A program made the position numbers and the translations under genes. A model generated the notes under the pieces. That model was given only the letters and a program-made list of their open reading frames with translations. It had not been told where the DNA came from and made no database searches. A stretch of DNA of 64,000 nucleotides from Streptococcus oriscaviae (GTDB lineage: Bacteria > Bacillota > Bacilli > Lactobacillales > Streptococcaceae): positions 1,674,001-1,738,000 of the forward strand of contig NZ_CP073084.1 of NCBI RefSeq assembly GCF_018137985.1, read 5' to 3'. This document shows, in pieces, positions 9,489 through 18,903 of the stretch. Within the stretch, counting starts at the first letter, position 1. Each line of letters opens with the position of its first letter.

Positions 9489-10490
9489 TTAAAGGCTGCT
9501 GTCACGGATGGTGAGCTGGGTTCCTAGCTTGATTTTTCGTGGGTGACAATGGGAAGAGGTGGTCAACATTTTGTCTAAGAGAAAGAGGGCTTCCTCCCCC
9601 ATTTCCTCTGTATAGACACTGATGGAGGATAGGGCAGGATAGACCTGTCTGGTAATAGCGGTATCGTTGAAAGTGATAAGCTGGACTCTATCAGGAACAG
9701 CGATTCCCTTCTCTTGTAGAGCTCGCAAGGCACCGACAGCCAGAGTATCATTGGCCATGAAAAAGGCTGCAGGCAGCTTTTCGCCTAACTCTTCAATAGC
9801 TTGGCACATGAGTTGGTAGCCTGATTGGGTTGAAAAATTACCGATAAAGACCCGTTGGGGTTCATAGAGGTCTAGTTGGGTCATGTAGTTCTTGTAAGCG
9901 GTCAGACGGGGGTCGAGCAGTTTTTCCAAGCCATCTGTGGTTACCTCTTCCCCGACCATTAGCCCGATGTCTTCTATCTGCTTAGATCGAAAGTGATCGA
10001 TGACCTTTTTGACAGAGTGTTCAAAATCTGTCGTGATACAGGAAAAACCTGCTTCTAATGTATCGCAGTCTACAAAGACGAGCTTGTCCTGTATGTGAGC
10101 CAGTTGTTGAATCTGCTTGGCGCTAAATTTACCGATGGCAATGATACCATCTGTCTGGTCGAGAAGCGGGTGGTTCAAGTCGTTGAAGGCACGAACGAGT
10201 TGGTAGCCCAGTTGGCTTGCTGCTTGCTCTATACTGACCCTGATCGAATAGTAGTAAAGGTCAGCCAACTCTTCGTTTTCTGTGTACCATTGGACAATGC
10301 CGATGGTGCCTTTTTTCTCTTGGGGAAGTTGTTTTTTCAAATGTTTGGTATAGCCCAACTCTTGCGCCAGATTTTGGATTCGCTCGCGGGTTTCTTGGCT
10401 AACAGCCAGACGGCTGTCACCTTTGAGAACACGAGAAACGGTCGCAGGAGAAACCTGAGCTTGGTGGGCGATGTCTTTAATGGTTACCAT
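9489..10490 (-). CDS. galR: LacI-family galactose operon regulator GalR
   Basis: A 333-residue LacI/GalR-family repressor. The N-terminal helix-turn-helix (VTIKDIAHQAQVSPATVSRVL) and hinge are followed by a periplasmic-binding-like effector domain (about 60-330). It is divergent from galK-galT across a 147-bp gap that holds both promoters and a LacI-family half-palindrome at 10606-10619. That arrangement is typical of streptococcal GalR, which controls the Leloir genes. Effector and sign of control (repressor or activator) cannot be read from sequence. Confidence 0.9.
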   Translation of the reverse strand: MVTIKDIAHQAQVSPATVSRVLKGDSRLAVSQETRERIQNLAQELGYTKHLKKQLPQEKKGTIGIVQWYTENEELADLYYYSIRVSIEQAASQLGYQLVRAFNDLNHPLLDQTDGIIAIGKFSAKQIQQLAHIQDKLVFVDCDTLEAGFSCITTDFEHSVKKVIDHFRSKQIEDIGLMVGEEVTTDGLEKLLDPRLTAYKNYMTQLDLYEPQRVFIGNFSTQSGYQLMCQAIEELGEKLPAAFFMANDTLAVGALRALQEKGIAVPDRVQLITFNDTAITRQVYPALSSISVYTEEMGEEALFLLDKMLTTSSHCHPRKIKLGTQLTIRDSSL

Positions 10491-10517
10491 GGCAGTCTCC
10501 TTGTATCAGTTGTCACT

Positions 10518-10546
10518 ATTATACCATAAAATCAACGGCTTCGTAA
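10518..10546 (-). promoter_or_regulatory. galR promoter
   Basis: On the minus strand TTACGA (10541-10546), a 17-bp spacer and a perfect TATAAT (10518-10523), about 28 bp upstream of the galR start. Confidence 0.6.
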
Positions 10547-10573
10547 ATAGTTAGTAAATTTTTAGTAAATATA

Positions 10574-10603
10574 TTGACAAAACAATAGAGTTTAGGCTAC
10601 AAT
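10574..10603 (+). promoter_or_regulatory. galK-galT promoter
   Basis: A perfect TTGACA (10574-10579), an 18-bp spacer and TACAAT (10598-10603). Confidence 0.75.
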
Positions 10604-10605
10604 AA

Positions 10606-10619
10606 AGAAAACGATTACA
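10606..10619. promoter_or_regulatory. cre-like / GalR operator candidate
   Basis: Read on the minus strand, TGTAATCGTTTTCT matches the CcpA cre consensus TGWAANCGNTNWCA at 13 of 14 positions. It lies just downstream of the galK -10, where CcpA or a LacI-family regulator such as GalR would block transcription. Which protein binds cannot be decided because both families share this half-site. Confidence 0.5.
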
Positions 10620-10637
10620 AGATGCAAGGAGGTTCTT

Positions 10638-11810
10638 ATGAACACAGAGCAATTAAATCAAGCCTTTTCAGCCATTTTTGGTCAGGAACCAGATGCCACT
10701 TTCTTTTCACCAGGCCGTATCAACCTGATTGGGGAGCATACGGACTACAATGGCGGCCATGTTTTTCCAGCAGCCATTACACTAGGAACTTATGGGGCTG
10801 CCCGCAAGCGGGATGACCAGAAACTTCGCTTTTATTCAGGAAATTTTGAGGATTTGGGCGTCATTGAAGTGGACTTGGCAGATCTGGTTTTCAAGAAAGA
10901 GGACAACTGGACCAACTATCCAAAAGGGGTTCTCAAATTCTTGCAGGAAGCGGGTCATGTTATTGATGCGGGGATGGATGTCTATGTCTTTGGCAATATT
11001 CCAAATGGCTCAGGCCTGTCATCATCTGCTTCTCTGGAACTCTTGATTGGTATCATCGCAGAAGAACTTTTTGCCTTGAAGCTGGAGCGTCTGGACTTGG
11101 TGAAAATTGGCAAGAAGACGGAAAATGAATTTATCGGGGTCAATTCCGGTATCATGGACCAATTTGCCATCGGTATGGGGGCGGATCAAAGGGGCATCTA
11201 TCTGGATACCAACACTTTAGAATACGAATTGGTACCCCTTGATTTGGGTGACCATGTGATTGTCATCATGAACACCAACAAGCGTAGGGAATTGGCGGAT
11301 TCCAAGTACAATGAGCGCCGGGCGGAATGTGAAAAAGCAGTGGAAGAATTACAGGCTGCCTTGGACATCCAGACCTTGGGCGAATTGGATGAAGCAACTT
11401 TCGATGAATATGCTTACTTAATCAAGGATGCCAACCGCCTCAAACGAGCCCGCCACGCCGTTTCTGAGAACCAGCGTACTCTTAAAGCCAAGGCTGCCTT
11501 GGTAGCAGGGGATTTGGAGCGCTTCGGTCGTCTGGTCAATGCTTCTCATGTTTCCTTGGAACATGACTATGAAGTGACGGGCATTGAGCTGGATACCCTA
11601 GCCCATACAGCTTGGGAACAAGAAGGAGTTCTCGGTGCCCGCATGACGGGGGCAGGTTTTGGTGGCTGCGGCATTGCTATCGTAGCCAAGGACAAGGCGG
11701 AGGCCTTTACTGAGACTGTCGGTCGGATCTATACTGAGAAAATCGGCTACGCACCAGCCTTCTATCTAGCAGAAATTGCTGGTGGCAGCCGCGTCCTTTC
11801 CCGCAAATAA
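10638..11810 (+). CDS. galK: Galactokinase
   Basis: Phosphorylates alpha-D-galactose to galactose-1-phosphate, the first kinase step of the Leloir pathway. The 390 residues are full length for this GHMP kinase. The galactose-binding signature [15 protein letters not shown] (about 28-42), the ATP loop [12 protein letters not shown] (about 123-134) and the C-terminal GHMP motif [10 protein letters not shown] (about 343-352) are all present. A strong AAGGAGG ribosome site precedes the ATG. It is followed 15 bp later by galT; no galE or galM lies in the window. Confidence 0.98.
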   Translation: MNTEQLNQAFSAIFGQEPDATFFSPGRINLIGEHTDYNGGHVFPAAITLGTYGAARKRDDQKLRFYSGNFEDLGVIEVDLADLVFKKEDNWTNYPKGVLKFLQEAGHVIDAGMDVYVFGNIPNGSGLSSSASLELLIGIIAEELFALKLERLDLVKIGKKTENEFIGVNSGIMDQFAIGMGADQRGIYLDTNTLEYELVPLDLGDHVIVIMNTNKRRELADSKYNERRAECEKAVEELQAALDIQTLGELDEATFDEYAYLIKDANRLKRARHAVSENQRTLKAKAALVAGDLERFGRLVNASHVSLEHDYEVTGIELDTLAHTAWEQEGVLGARMTGAGFGGCGIAIVAKDKAEAFTETVGRIYTEKIGYAPAFYLAEIAGGSRVLSRK

Positions 11811-11825
11811 GATTGGAAAATTCAC

Positions 11826-13322
11826 ATGACAGAAACCTTACTTGAACGCTTTGTCAGCCAGGTCATCGCCTCTAGTTTCTACCAGGAATTGGACCGCACC
11901 TACCTCTCCAATCGGGTCATGGCTCTGGTTGGAGAAGAAGGGGTGGAGGCTGAAACAACCGCTACGAACCTCATTGATCTGAAGGATGAATTGGTCGCTC
12001 TGGCTGTCAAAAATGGCTTTTGTGGGGAACTCCTCGAGGAGCAGGACATCATAGGTGCCCAGCTCATGGACCTCATCACGCCAGCTCCTAGCCAGGTCAA
12101 TGCTAACTTTTGGCAAATCTATGCAAGAGATCCTGAACAGGCTATTGCGGACTTTTATCAGCTCAGTCAGGCCAATGACTATGTCAAAAACAAGGCTATC
12201 GTTAAAAATGTCTACTACCAAAGCCCGACGGAATATGGCGATTTGGAAATCACCATCAATCTGTCCAAGCCAGAAAAGGACCCCAAGGCCATCGCGGCTG
12301 CTAAGTTGGCTAAGTCTTCGAGCTATCCACTCTGTCAGCTCTGCATGGAAAATGAAGGCTACCAGGGCCACATCAACCACCCTGCACGGGCCAACCACCG
12401 AATCATCCGCTATGAGATGGAAGGACAAACCTGGGGCTTTCAGTATTCGCCCTATGCCTATTTCAATGAGCATTGTATCTTCTTTTATGGCCAGCACGAG
12501 CCCATGAAAATCAGTCGCCTGACCTTTGAGCGTCTCCTCAACATCGTGGATCTCTTCCCGGGTTACTTTGCAGGCTCCAATGCTGATTTGCCCATCGTGG
12601 GCGGCTCCATCTTGACCCATGAGCATTACCAGGGCGGCCGCCATACCTTTGCCATGGAAAAAGCTCCGCTGGAGCAGGTCTTTACCATCGCAGGCTTTGA
12701 GGATGTGCAGACTGGCATCGTCAAGTGGCCCATGTCTGTCGTTCGGATTGCTGGGCCAGATAAATCTCGCCTGGTTGACTTGGCTGACAAGATTTTGGAG
12801 AAATGGCAGGGCTATTCGGACCCAGAAATGGGGATTTTGGCTTCCTCAAATGGCCAAGCTCACCATACCATCACACCTATTGCCCGCAAAAAAGAAGGTC
12901 TCTTTGAGCTGGACCTGGTTCTGCGCGACAACCAAACTTCGGAAGAATTTCCAGACGGCATCTACCATCCCCATCCCGATGTTCAACACATCAAGAAGGA
13001 AAATATTGGCCTTATCGAAGTCATGGGTCTGGCTATTTTGCCGCCACGGCTCAAGGACGAGCTGAAGGTTGTCGAAGATTTTCTGCTGGGGAAAGTGGAT
13101 CAGGTAGCCGACTATCATCAAGAATGGGCAAACCAGATAAAAGCTGATAAGGAGGTCTCACCTGAAAATGTAACCCAAGTAGTCCAAGAGGCGGTCGGTC
13201 AAGTCTTTAGCCGAGTGTTGGAAGATGCTGGTGTCTACAAACGGACCCCACAAGGGCAAGCGGCCTTCTTGCGCTTTGTACAGGCGGTCGGGTTAGCTGA
13301 GCAAGATACGGATATTAGCTAG
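11826..13322 (+). CDS. galT: UDP-glucose-hexose-1-phosphate uridylyltransferase, type 2
   Basis: Transfers UMP between UDP-glucose and galactose-1-phosphate. At 498 residues this is the Firmicutes type-2 GalT, unrelated in length to the ~350-residue enterobacterial form. Recognisable segments include LCMENEGYQGHINHPARANH, HCIFFYGQHEPM and LTHEHYQGGRH. It is second in the galKT operon, 15 bases after galK, and closed by a hairpin. Confidence 0.96.
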   Translation: MTETLLERFVSQVIASSFYQELDRTYLSNRVMALVGEEGVEAETTATNLIDLKDELVALAVKNGFCGELLEEQDIIGAQLMDLITPAPSQVNANFWQIYARDPEQAIADFYQLSQANDYVKNKAIVKNVYYQSPTEYGDLEITINLSKPEKDPKAIAAAKLAKSSSYPLCQLCMENEGYQGHINHPARANHRIIRYEMEGQTWGFQYSPYAYFNEHCIFFYGQHEPMKISRLTFERLLNIVDLFPGYFAGSNADLPIVGGSILTHEHYQGGRHTFAMEKAPLEQVFTIAGFEDVQTGIVKWPMSVVRIAGPDKSRLVDLADKILEKWQGYSDPEMGILASSNGQAHHTITPIARKKEGLFELDLVLRDNQTSEEFPDGIYHPHPDVQHIKKENIGLIEVMGLAILPPRLKDELKVVEDFLLGKVDQVADYHQEWANQIKADKEVSPENVTQVVQEAVGQVFSRVLEDAGVYKRTPQGQAAFLRFVQAVGLAEQDTDIS

Positions 13323-13348
13323 AAAGAGATTTCTGGCAGCAACCAGAG

Positions 13349-13376
13349 AAAAAATAGTCCTTAGGGCTATTTTTTT
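13349..13376 (+). terminator. galKT terminator
   Basis: An A-rich 11-bp stem with a 3-base loop and a 7-base T-run. A second small hairpin (13331-13348) precedes it. Confidence 0.8.
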
Positions 13377-13409
13377 GATATACTACTCTTTGGTACAAAA
13401 GGAGAAAGA

Positions 13410-14318
13410 ATGAATCAATCAACAAAGGGAACGCTGATTACTCTAGCAGCTGGTATAGCTTGGGGCTTGTCAGGAGTTAGCGGCCAGTATTTAATGGATA
13501 TGGGAATTGGTGTGGACTTGCTAACCTCTCTGCGCCTGTTGCTGTCAGGTGCTGTCTTGCTCGTTTTAGCCATTTTTACCTCCAGGAATCAGCTCAAGTC
13601 CGTCCTAAGGGATAAGCAGGCTCTTTTGGCTATCTTTGGCTTTGCTATGCTGGGCTTGGTACTCAATCAAGTAGCCTATCTGACAGCCATCGCCCATACA
13701 AATGCAGGGACGGCAACCGTCTTGCAGTATCTCTGTCCAATTTTGGTCTTGGGTTATACTTGTTTAAAAGAGAGGGAGTTGCCCAGTGGTGTGGAGATTG
13801 TTTCCATCCTGCTTGCTGTTGCAGGAACTTTTTTCATTGCGACCCACGGTCAGTTAAATGAGTTGGCAGTTACTCCTGTCGGTCTTTTTTGGGGGCTCTT
13901 TTCCGCAGTAACCTACGCCCTCTACATCATCCTTCCCAGTCGACTGATACAAACCCACGGTTCTTTGGTTGTGATTGGGCTAGGAATGCTGATGGGTGGG
14001 TTGGTCGTTACCCTAGTCAGACAGACATGGACAGCCTCTTTGCCTCTCACAGGAGAGAGTTTACTGGGATTGACAGGGATAGTCGGTGTTGGAACCATCT
14101 TTGCTTATACAGCCTTTCTCAAAGGTGTCAGTATGGTTGGCCCAGTCAAGGGTAGCCTTTTAGCTTCTGTTGAACCCATCGCCTCGGTTGTTTTTGCGGT
14201 TTTTCTGGTCAATGAGCAATTTTATCTGGTTGATTTTTTGGGAATGCTGTTGATTCTGCTGGCAGTCACCCTGATTTCCCTAAAAGATTTACTATTGCGC
14301 TCAAAGAGTATTCGATAA
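13410..14318 (+). CDS. EamA/DMT-family membrane transporter
   Basis: 302 residues with about ten hydrophobic helices arranged as two EamA repeats, the drug/metabolite transporter architecture. The first repeat starts GTLITLAAGIAWGLSG and the second (from about 150) GLFWGLFSAVTYALYI. Such proteins export amino acids or other metabolites; the substrate cannot be told from sequence. A GGAGA ribosome site precedes the ATG at 13410. The gene sits alone between two terminators, and the second one overlaps its last codons. Confidence 0.88.
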   Translation: MNQSTKGTLITLAAGIAWGLSGVSGQYLMDMGIGVDLLTSLRLLLSGAVLLVLAIFTSRNQLKSVLRDKQALLAIFGFAMLGLVLNQVAYLTAIAHTNAGTATVLQYLCPILVLGYTCLKERELPSGVEIVSILLAVAGTFFIATHGQLNELAVTPVGLFWGLFSAVTYALYIILPSRLIQTHGSLVVIGLGMLMGGLVVTLVRQTWTASLPLTGESLLGLTGIVGVGTIFAYTAFLKGVSMVGPVKGSLLASVEPIASVVFAVFLVNEQFYLVDFLGMLLILLAVTLISLKDLLLRSKSIR

Positions 14319-14333
14319 GATACTCTTTTTTTG
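14303..14333 (+). terminator. Terminator overlapping the 3' end of the EamA transporter gene
   Basis: A 9-bp stem (14303-14311 with 14320-14328) and a T-run. The left arm is inside the last codons of the gene and the stop codon is in the loop. Confidence 0.85.
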
Positions 14334-14371
14334 GTATACTAAAAGAAAAGGTTTTCAAGGATGGTAAAGCA

Positions 14372-15001
14372 ATGATTAAAGAATTTTGTGCAGAGAACCA
14401 CAGTCAGGTAGCCCGTGCCCTAGCATTGGGAGCGAATCGCATTGAGCTGTGCGATAATTTGGCAGTCGGCGGTACCACGCCTAGCTATGCAGTCATTGCC
14501 TATGTCTGCCAGTTGGCCCATGAGCAGGGAGCGACCGTCATGACCATGATCCGTCCTAGAGGGGGAGATTTTTACTATGACGAAACCGAGCTATCACTGA
14601 TGCTGACAGACTGCCGAGTTGCTAAGGAGGCTGGCAGTGACGGGTTGGTTTTTGGAGTTCTGACCAAGGACAATTGGCTAGATGAAGCGGCCCTTGAGCA
14701 ACTCTTAGTTGCTTCCAGTGGTTGCGAAACGGTCTTTCATATGGCCTTTGATCAGATTCCGCGCAAGCGGCAGTTTGAAGCCATTGATTGGTTGGCAGAC
14801 CATGGTGTCACGCGGATTTTAAGCCGTGGCGGTCTGGCTGGTAGCGCTGTGGAGAATCGTGCCTGGCTACAAGAGCTACTCACCCATGCAGCAGGGCGGA
14901 TTGAGATAGTAGCAGGCGGCGGTTTGAACCGGGGCAATCTGTTTCTTCTAGTGGATGAGCTTGGGATTGATCAAGTACACGGAACACGCTTGTTTTGGTG
15001 A
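14372..15001 (+). CDS. cutC: CutC-family protein
   Basis: 209 residues of the CutC TIM-barrel family, named for copper tolerance in E. coli but of disputed biochemical role. Conserved segments include ANRIELCDNLAVGGTTPSY, MIRPRGGDFYY and the C-terminal IEIVAGGGLNRGN. The start MIKEFCAENHSQV is typical of the family. A TATACT -10 lies at 14335-14340. Nearby genes show no copper theme, so the name is a family label, not a demonstrated function. Confidence 0.9.
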   Translation: MIKEFCAENHSQVARALALGANRIELCDNLAVGGTTPSYAVIAYVCQLAHEQGATVMTMIRPRGGDFYYDETELSLMLTDCRVAKEAGSDGLVFGVLTKDNWLDEAALEQLLVASSGCETVFHMAFDQIPRKRQFEAIDWLADHGVTRILSRGGLAGSAVENRAWLQELLTHAAGRIEIVAGGGLNRGNLFLLVDELGIDQVHGTRLFW

Positions 15002-15123
15002 GCTAGGGATCCCTCTCAGAGCGCCTTCCATCTGTCAGCTGAAAACAGGGTGAATCTTATCGGCTAAGCAAGCGGGCTTGGCCTTTTGCTGCTTATTTCC
15101 CGTTCGCTATTTAGGCCTAAATG

Positions 15124-15132
15124 TGGTATAAT
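15124..15132 (+). promoter_or_regulatory. Extended -10 element of the yqeG cluster
   Basis: TGGTATAAT, a perfect -10 with TGn extension, 31 bp upstream of the yqeG TTG start. It overlaps an upstream in-frame ATG at 15121, which is therefore not the start. Confidence 0.65.
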
Positions 15133-15162
15133 TATCTGTATTACACAAATTGGAGAAGCATC

Positions 15163-15690
15163 TTGAGTATTGAACAGTATATGCCAGATTTTGCCTTAGA
15201 AAAGGCCTATGACGTGACAGTAGAGGGCTTGCGCAAGCACAAGATAAAAGTTGTGTTTGTGGATTTGGACAACACCTTGATTGCCTGGAACAACCCAGAT
15301 GGAACCCCCGAAATGCGCCAGTGGCTTCACGACCTACGAGATGCAGGTATTCCAGTCGTGGTGGTATCGAACAACAAGTACGAACGGGTGAAACGGGCGG
15401 TTGAACAGTTTGGGATTGATTTTGAGGCCTTTGCCCTCAAACCATTTACCTTCGGGATTAACCGAGCCCTCAAGCGTTTTGATGTTCAGCCACAGGAGGT
15501 GGTGATGATTGGCGATCAATTGATGACGGACATCCGAGCAGCCAAGCGCGCAGGTCTCAAGTCTGTGTTGGTTAAACCCTTAATCCAGACCGACTCCATC
15601 AATACTCAGATTAACCGTTGGCGGGAACGTCGCATGATGAAACGCATCAAGGCAGAGCGCGGTGGAATTGACTACAAGAGGGAAATGTAA
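15163..15690 (+). CDS. yqeG: YqeG-family HAD phosphatase (subfamily IIIA)
   Basis: A 175-residue HAD-superfamily hydrolase. Motif I is FVDLDNTL (about 30-37) with both catalytic Asp, motif II is VVSNN, and motif III/IV is MIGDQLMTDI. The start is the TTG at 15163 (LSIEQYMPDFALEKAYDVT), placed 7 bases after GGAG; close relatives begin with the same residues. It heads the conserved yqeG-yqeH-yhbY-nadD-yqeK cluster, linked to ribosome assembly and NAD synthesis. Substrate is not established. Its stop abuts the GTG of yqeH. Confidence 0.92.
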   Translation: MSIEQYMPDFALEKAYDVTVEGLRKHKIKVVFVDLDNTLIAWNNPDGTPEMRQWLHDLRDAGIPVVVVSNNKYERVKRAVEQFGIDFEAFALKPFTFGINRALKRFDVQPQEVVMIGDQLMTDIRAAKRAGLKSVLVKPLIQTDSINTQINRWRERRMMKRIKAERGGIDYKREM

Positions 15691-16797
15691 GTGGAAGAAT
15701 TATTTTGTATCGGCTGTGGGGCCAAAATCCAGACAGAGCAAAAAGAACAGGCAGGCTACACGCCTCAGTCTGCCCTAGAAAAAGGATTGGAAACAGGACA
15801 GGTCTATTGCCAGCGCTGTTTCCGCCTCCGTCATTATAATGAGATTTCAGATGTCAATATTTCAGATGACGACTTTATGAAGCTTCTGCACAGCGTGGGA
15901 GAAAGCAACGCTCTTGTGGTGAACGTTGTTGACATATTTGACTTTAATGGCTCTGTTATTCCAGGTCTTTCTCGTTTTGTAGCAGGAAACGATGTGCTTC
16001 TTATCGGTAATAAGAAGGACATTTTGCCAAAATCTGTCAAGGATGGCAAGGTGACTCAGTGGTTGACTGAACGGGCTCACGAAATCGGCCTTCGTCCGGT
16101 TGATGTGATTCTCACCTCCGCCCAGAACAAGCAGGCCATTCAGGAGTTGATTGCAAAAATTGAAGCCCACCGCAAGGGACGTGATGTCTATGTGGTCGGA
16201 GTGACCAATGTTGGCAAGTCGACCCTCATCAACGCCATCATTCAGGAAATTACAGGTGATAAGGACGTCATTACCACTTCTCGCTTTCCGGGGACAACCT
16301 TAGATAAGATTGAGATTCCCTTGGACGATGGGGCCTTTATCTACGATACACCAGGAATTATCCACCGTCACCAGATGGCTCACTACCTGACGGCTAAAAA
16401 TCTCAAGTATATCAGCCCCAAAAAGGAAATCAAACCCAAAACCTACCAGCTCAATCCCGAGCAGACTCTCTTTTTGGCAGGTCTAGGCCGCTTTGATTTT
16501 ATCTCAGGAAACCGTCAAGGGTTTACAGCCTTCTTTGACAATGAACTCAAGCTTCACCGGACCAAGCTCCAAGGGGCTGGTGAATTTTACAAAAAGCATG
16601 CGGGAACTCTCCTTGTTCCTCCAACTAGTAAGGAATTGAAGGTCTTTCCTGAACTAGTTCGCCACGAATTTACCATCAAGGAAAAGACAGATGTGGTCTT
16701 CTCTGGTTTGGGCTGGATTCGAGTCAACGAGGCTGCTACCATTGCAGCTTGGGCGCCAAAGGGCGTGGATGTGGTTCTACGCAAGGCTATTATCTAA
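15691..16797 (+). CDS. yqeH: Ribosome-biogenesis GTPase YqeH
   Basis: A 368-residue circularly permuted GTPase needed for 30S subunit assembly. Permuted order is visible: an N-terminal zinc finger (CIGCGAKIQ and CQRC), then G4 (NKKD), G5 (TSA), G1/P-loop (GVTNVGKST), G2 (PGTT) and G3 (DTPG), with a C-terminal RNA-binding-like domain. The GTG start at 15691 follows the yqeG stop directly, with GAGGGA inside yqeG as the ribosome site, so translation is probably coupled. Confidence 0.97.
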   Translation: MEELFCIGCGAKIQTEQKEQAGYTPQSALEKGLETGQVYCQRCFRLRHYNEISDVNISDDDFMKLLHSVGESNALVVNVVDIFDFNGSVIPGLSRFVAGNDVLLIGNKKDILPKSVKDGKVTQWLTERAHEIGLRPVDVILTSAQNKQAIQELIAKIEAHRKGRDVYVVGVTNVGKSTLINAIIQEITGDKDVITTSRFPGTTLDKIEIPLDDGAFIYDTPGIIHRHQMAHYLTAKNLKYISPKKEIKPKTYQLNPEQTLFLAGLGRFDFISGNRQGFTAFFDNELKLHRTKLQGAGEFYKKHAGTLLVPPTSKELKVFPELVRHEFTIKEKTDVVFSGLGWIRVNEAATIAAWAPKGVDVVLRKAII

Positions 16798-16911
16798 CTC
16801 AGGCCTTCCTCTCAGACCTCCTTTTCTCGCCTGCCCCACCATTAGGGATGGCTGCGGACTTGAGAAGTAGACAGATGCCTGTGATTCTAAAGACAAATAA
16901 AAGGAAAAAAT

Positions 16912-17220
16912 ATGCTTACATCGAAACAACGTGCCTTCTTGAACAGTCAGGCACATAGTCTAAAACCCATTATCCAGATTGGAAAAAACGGTCTCAACGA
17001 CCAGATCAAAACCAGTGTTCGTCAGGCACTTGACGCGCGCGAACTCATCAAGGTCACTTTACTGCAGAATACGGATGAAAATATCCACGAAGTCGCAGAA
17101 ATCTTGGAAGAAGAAATCGGTGTTGATACTGTTCAAAAAATCGGCCGAATTCTGATTCTATATAAACAATCTAGCAAAAAAGAAAACCGGAAACTATCTA
17201 TCAAAGTCAGAGACATCTAA
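16912..17220 (+). CDS. yhbY: YhbY-family CRM-domain RNA-binding protein
   Basis: 102 residues, a single CRM domain with the LKPIIQIGKNGLN segment holding the family GxxG loop. It associates with pre-50S ribosomes in related bacteria. It follows yqeH after a 114-bp gap that shows no gene and precedes nadD by 12 bp. The C-terminal Lys-rich tail fits RNA contact. Confidence 0.95.
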   Translation: MLTSKQRAFLNSQAHSLKPIIQIGKNGLNDQIKTSVRQALDARELIKVTLLQNTDENIHEVAEILEEEIGVDTVQKIGRILILYKQSSKKENRKLSIKVRDI

Positions 17221-17232
17221 CAAGGAGAGCCT

Positions 17233-17865
17233 ATGGCGATTGAACTCTTAACTCCCTTCACCAAGGTGGAACTAGAAACCCAAGAAGTCACCAGCGATCG
17301 CAAGCAGGTCGGACTTTTGGCTGGGAATTTCAATCCTGTTCACAATGCCCATCTTTTGGTAGCTGATCAGGTTCGTCAGCAGTTGAATTTAGATGCTGTT
17401 TTGCTGATGCCAGAACTTCTGCCAGCTTATGCCGACAAGCTGGATAGCGTTGACGACCTCCATCGCCTCAAGATGTTGCAGCTGGCGATAAAAGACCGAA
17501 AAGGCTTGGGTCTGGAAACCATTCAGTTAGAAAAACGTGAATTTTGCTACACGGTAGATTTGATTACGGAATTGATGGAGCGTCATCCAGATACGGACTT
17601 CTATATCATTTTGGGGGCTGATTTGATTGACACTCTGCCTAAATGGCATCGGATTGATGACTTGTTGCAGCTGGTTCAATTTGTTGGTGTCCAACGGCCC
17701 CGCTATCGGGCAGGAACATCCTATCCCTTGATTTGGGTCGATGTGCCGTTGATGGATCTTTCTTCTAGTATGGTACGGGATTTTATCAAAAAGGATCGCT
17801 GGCCTGAATTTCTCCTGCCAGAAACAGTACTGGCCTATATTGAAGAAAAAGGACTCTATCGATGA
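17233..17865 (+). CDS. nadD: Nicotinate-nucleotide adenylyltransferase
   Basis: Adenylates nicotinic acid mononucleotide to deamido-NAD in NAD synthesis. At 210 residues it has the nucleotidyltransferase [11 protein letters not shown] motif (HxGH class variant, about 32-42) and the C-terminal ISSTxxR-type motif here read as LSSSMVRDF. An AAGGAG ribosome site precedes the ATG. The stop overlaps the yqeK start by four bases (ATGA), so the two are coupled. Confidence 0.96.
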   Translation: MAIELLTPFTKVELETQEVTSDRKQVGLLAGNFNPVHNAHLLVADQVRQQLNLDAVLLMPELLPAYADKLDSVDDLHRLKMLQLAIKDRKGLGLETIQLEKREFCYTVDLITELMERHPDTDFYIILGADLIDTLPKWHRIDDLLQLVQFVGVQRPRYRAGTSYPLIWVDVPLMDLSSSMVRDFIKKDRWPEFLLPETVLAYIEEKGLYR

Positions 17866-18449
17866 TTGCGGCAGATTTAAGCTTCGATCGTGAAGCGCTT
17901 TTAGAAAAAATTCGTGCAGCCATGAATCCCCAGCGGTTTCAGCATGTCTTGGGAGTGGAAGAGGTGGCGCTTGCCTTGGCGGAGCAGTACGGTTGCGATA
18001 CCAGAAAAGCCAGCCTAGCAGCGCTTTTACACGACTATGCCAAGGAAGTAGAAAATCAGGTTTTTATTGACTTGATTGCTAAGTATGACTTGGATAAGGA
18101 CCTGCTCAACTGGGACAACAATATTTGGCACGGTGTGGTGGGAGCCTATAAAATTGCAGAGGATTTTGGTCTGAAAGACCCAGAAATTTTTCAAGCCATT
18201 CAACGCCATACTGTTGGAGCAAGCCAGATGACCTTGCTGGACAAGGTGCTCTATGTGGCAGATTATATTGAGCCCAACAGGGATTTTCCGGGAGTTGAAG
18301 AAGCACGACGACTTGCTAAGTGTGATTTGGATCAGGCAGTGGCCTATGAAACTGCCCAGACCATCGCCTATCTGGCCAAAAAACGGATTCCCATTCATCC
18401 CCAGACGCTGAAAACCTATAATGGCTATGTCGCCTATTTGAAGGAGTAG
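17862..18449 (+). CDS. yqeK: HD-domain diadenosine tetraphosphate hydrolase YqeK
   Basis: A 195-residue HD-domain phosphohydrolase. The metal-binding HD pair lies in [10 protein letters not shown] (about 50-59), with the upstream His in [12 protein letters not shown] and a further HGVVGAYKI segment. Members of this family hydrolyse Ap4A symmetrically to ADP. It starts inside the nadD stop (ATGA). Confidence 0.93.
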   Translation: MIAADLSFDREALLEKIRAAMNPQRFQHVLGVEEVALALAEQYGCDTRKASLAALLHDYAKEVENQVFIDLIAKYDLDKDLLNWDNNIWHGVVGAYKIAEDFGLKDPEIFQAIQRHTVGASQMTLLDKVLYVADYIEPNRDFPGVEEARRLAKCDLDQAVAYETAQTIAYLAKKRIPIHPQTLKTYNGYVAYLKE

Positions 18450-18451
18450 AG

Positions 18452-18895
18452 ATGATTGTATTAAAACCTGTTGACGAAAGCTCCTATCAGGCAGTTTTGG
18501 ACTTGACAGTAGCAGAAGAGGACCAAGGATTTGTGGCTCCCAATGTGCGCTCACTCGCTGACGCCTGGCTTTACAGAGAAAATGGGGATGTCTTCCCTTA
18601 CGCTGTTTGGGCTGGTCAGCAGGTGGTCGGTTTTACCCTGATTGATATTGATGAAGACATCCGGCAGTACATGATCTGGCGCATGATGATTGGAAAAGAA
18701 TTTCAGGGACAAGGCTACGGACAGGCTCTATTGGAAGCGGTCATAGAATTGGCTCAATCACATCCTGTCTGCGATCATTTGATTGCTTCTTATGTCAAGG
18801 GCAATCAGAAAATGGCTAGACTCTTAGAGAAAAATGGTTTTGTCTTGGATAGTGAAGAAGAAAGGGAATTGGTCTTCCGTTTGGAAACGCCTTAG
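18452..18895 (+). CDS. GNAT-family N-acetyltransferase
   Basis: 147 residues with the GNAT fold. The acetyl-CoA loop is IGKEFQGQGYGQALLEAV (Q/R-x-x-G-x-G/A motif, about 75-92) and the C-terminal NQKMARLLEKNGFV helix-strand is typical. The N-terminal EDQGFVAPNVRSLADAW resembles polyamine acetyltransferases of the BltD/PaiA type, which is a weak hint at a diamine substrate. It starts 2 bases after yqeK and is read in the same operon. Confidence 0.85.
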   Translation: MIVLKPVDESSYQAVLDLTVAEEDQGFVAPNVRSLADAWLYRENGDVFPYAVWAGQQVVGFTLIDIDEDIRQYMIWRMMIGKEFQGQGYGQALLEAVIELAQSHPVCDHLIASYVKGNQKMARLLEKNGFVLDSEEERELVFRLETP

Positions 18896-18903
18896 GGAGC
18901 AGT

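Noticed and set aside
11838..12644. 268-codon open frame antisense to galT
   Set aside because: It is a frame shadow of a well-supported gene, has no ribosome site, and its product shows no family features.
15121..15162. Upstream in-frame ATG for yqeG
   Set aside because: It overlaps the extended -10 element; the TTG at 15163 has a ribosome site and matches relatives.
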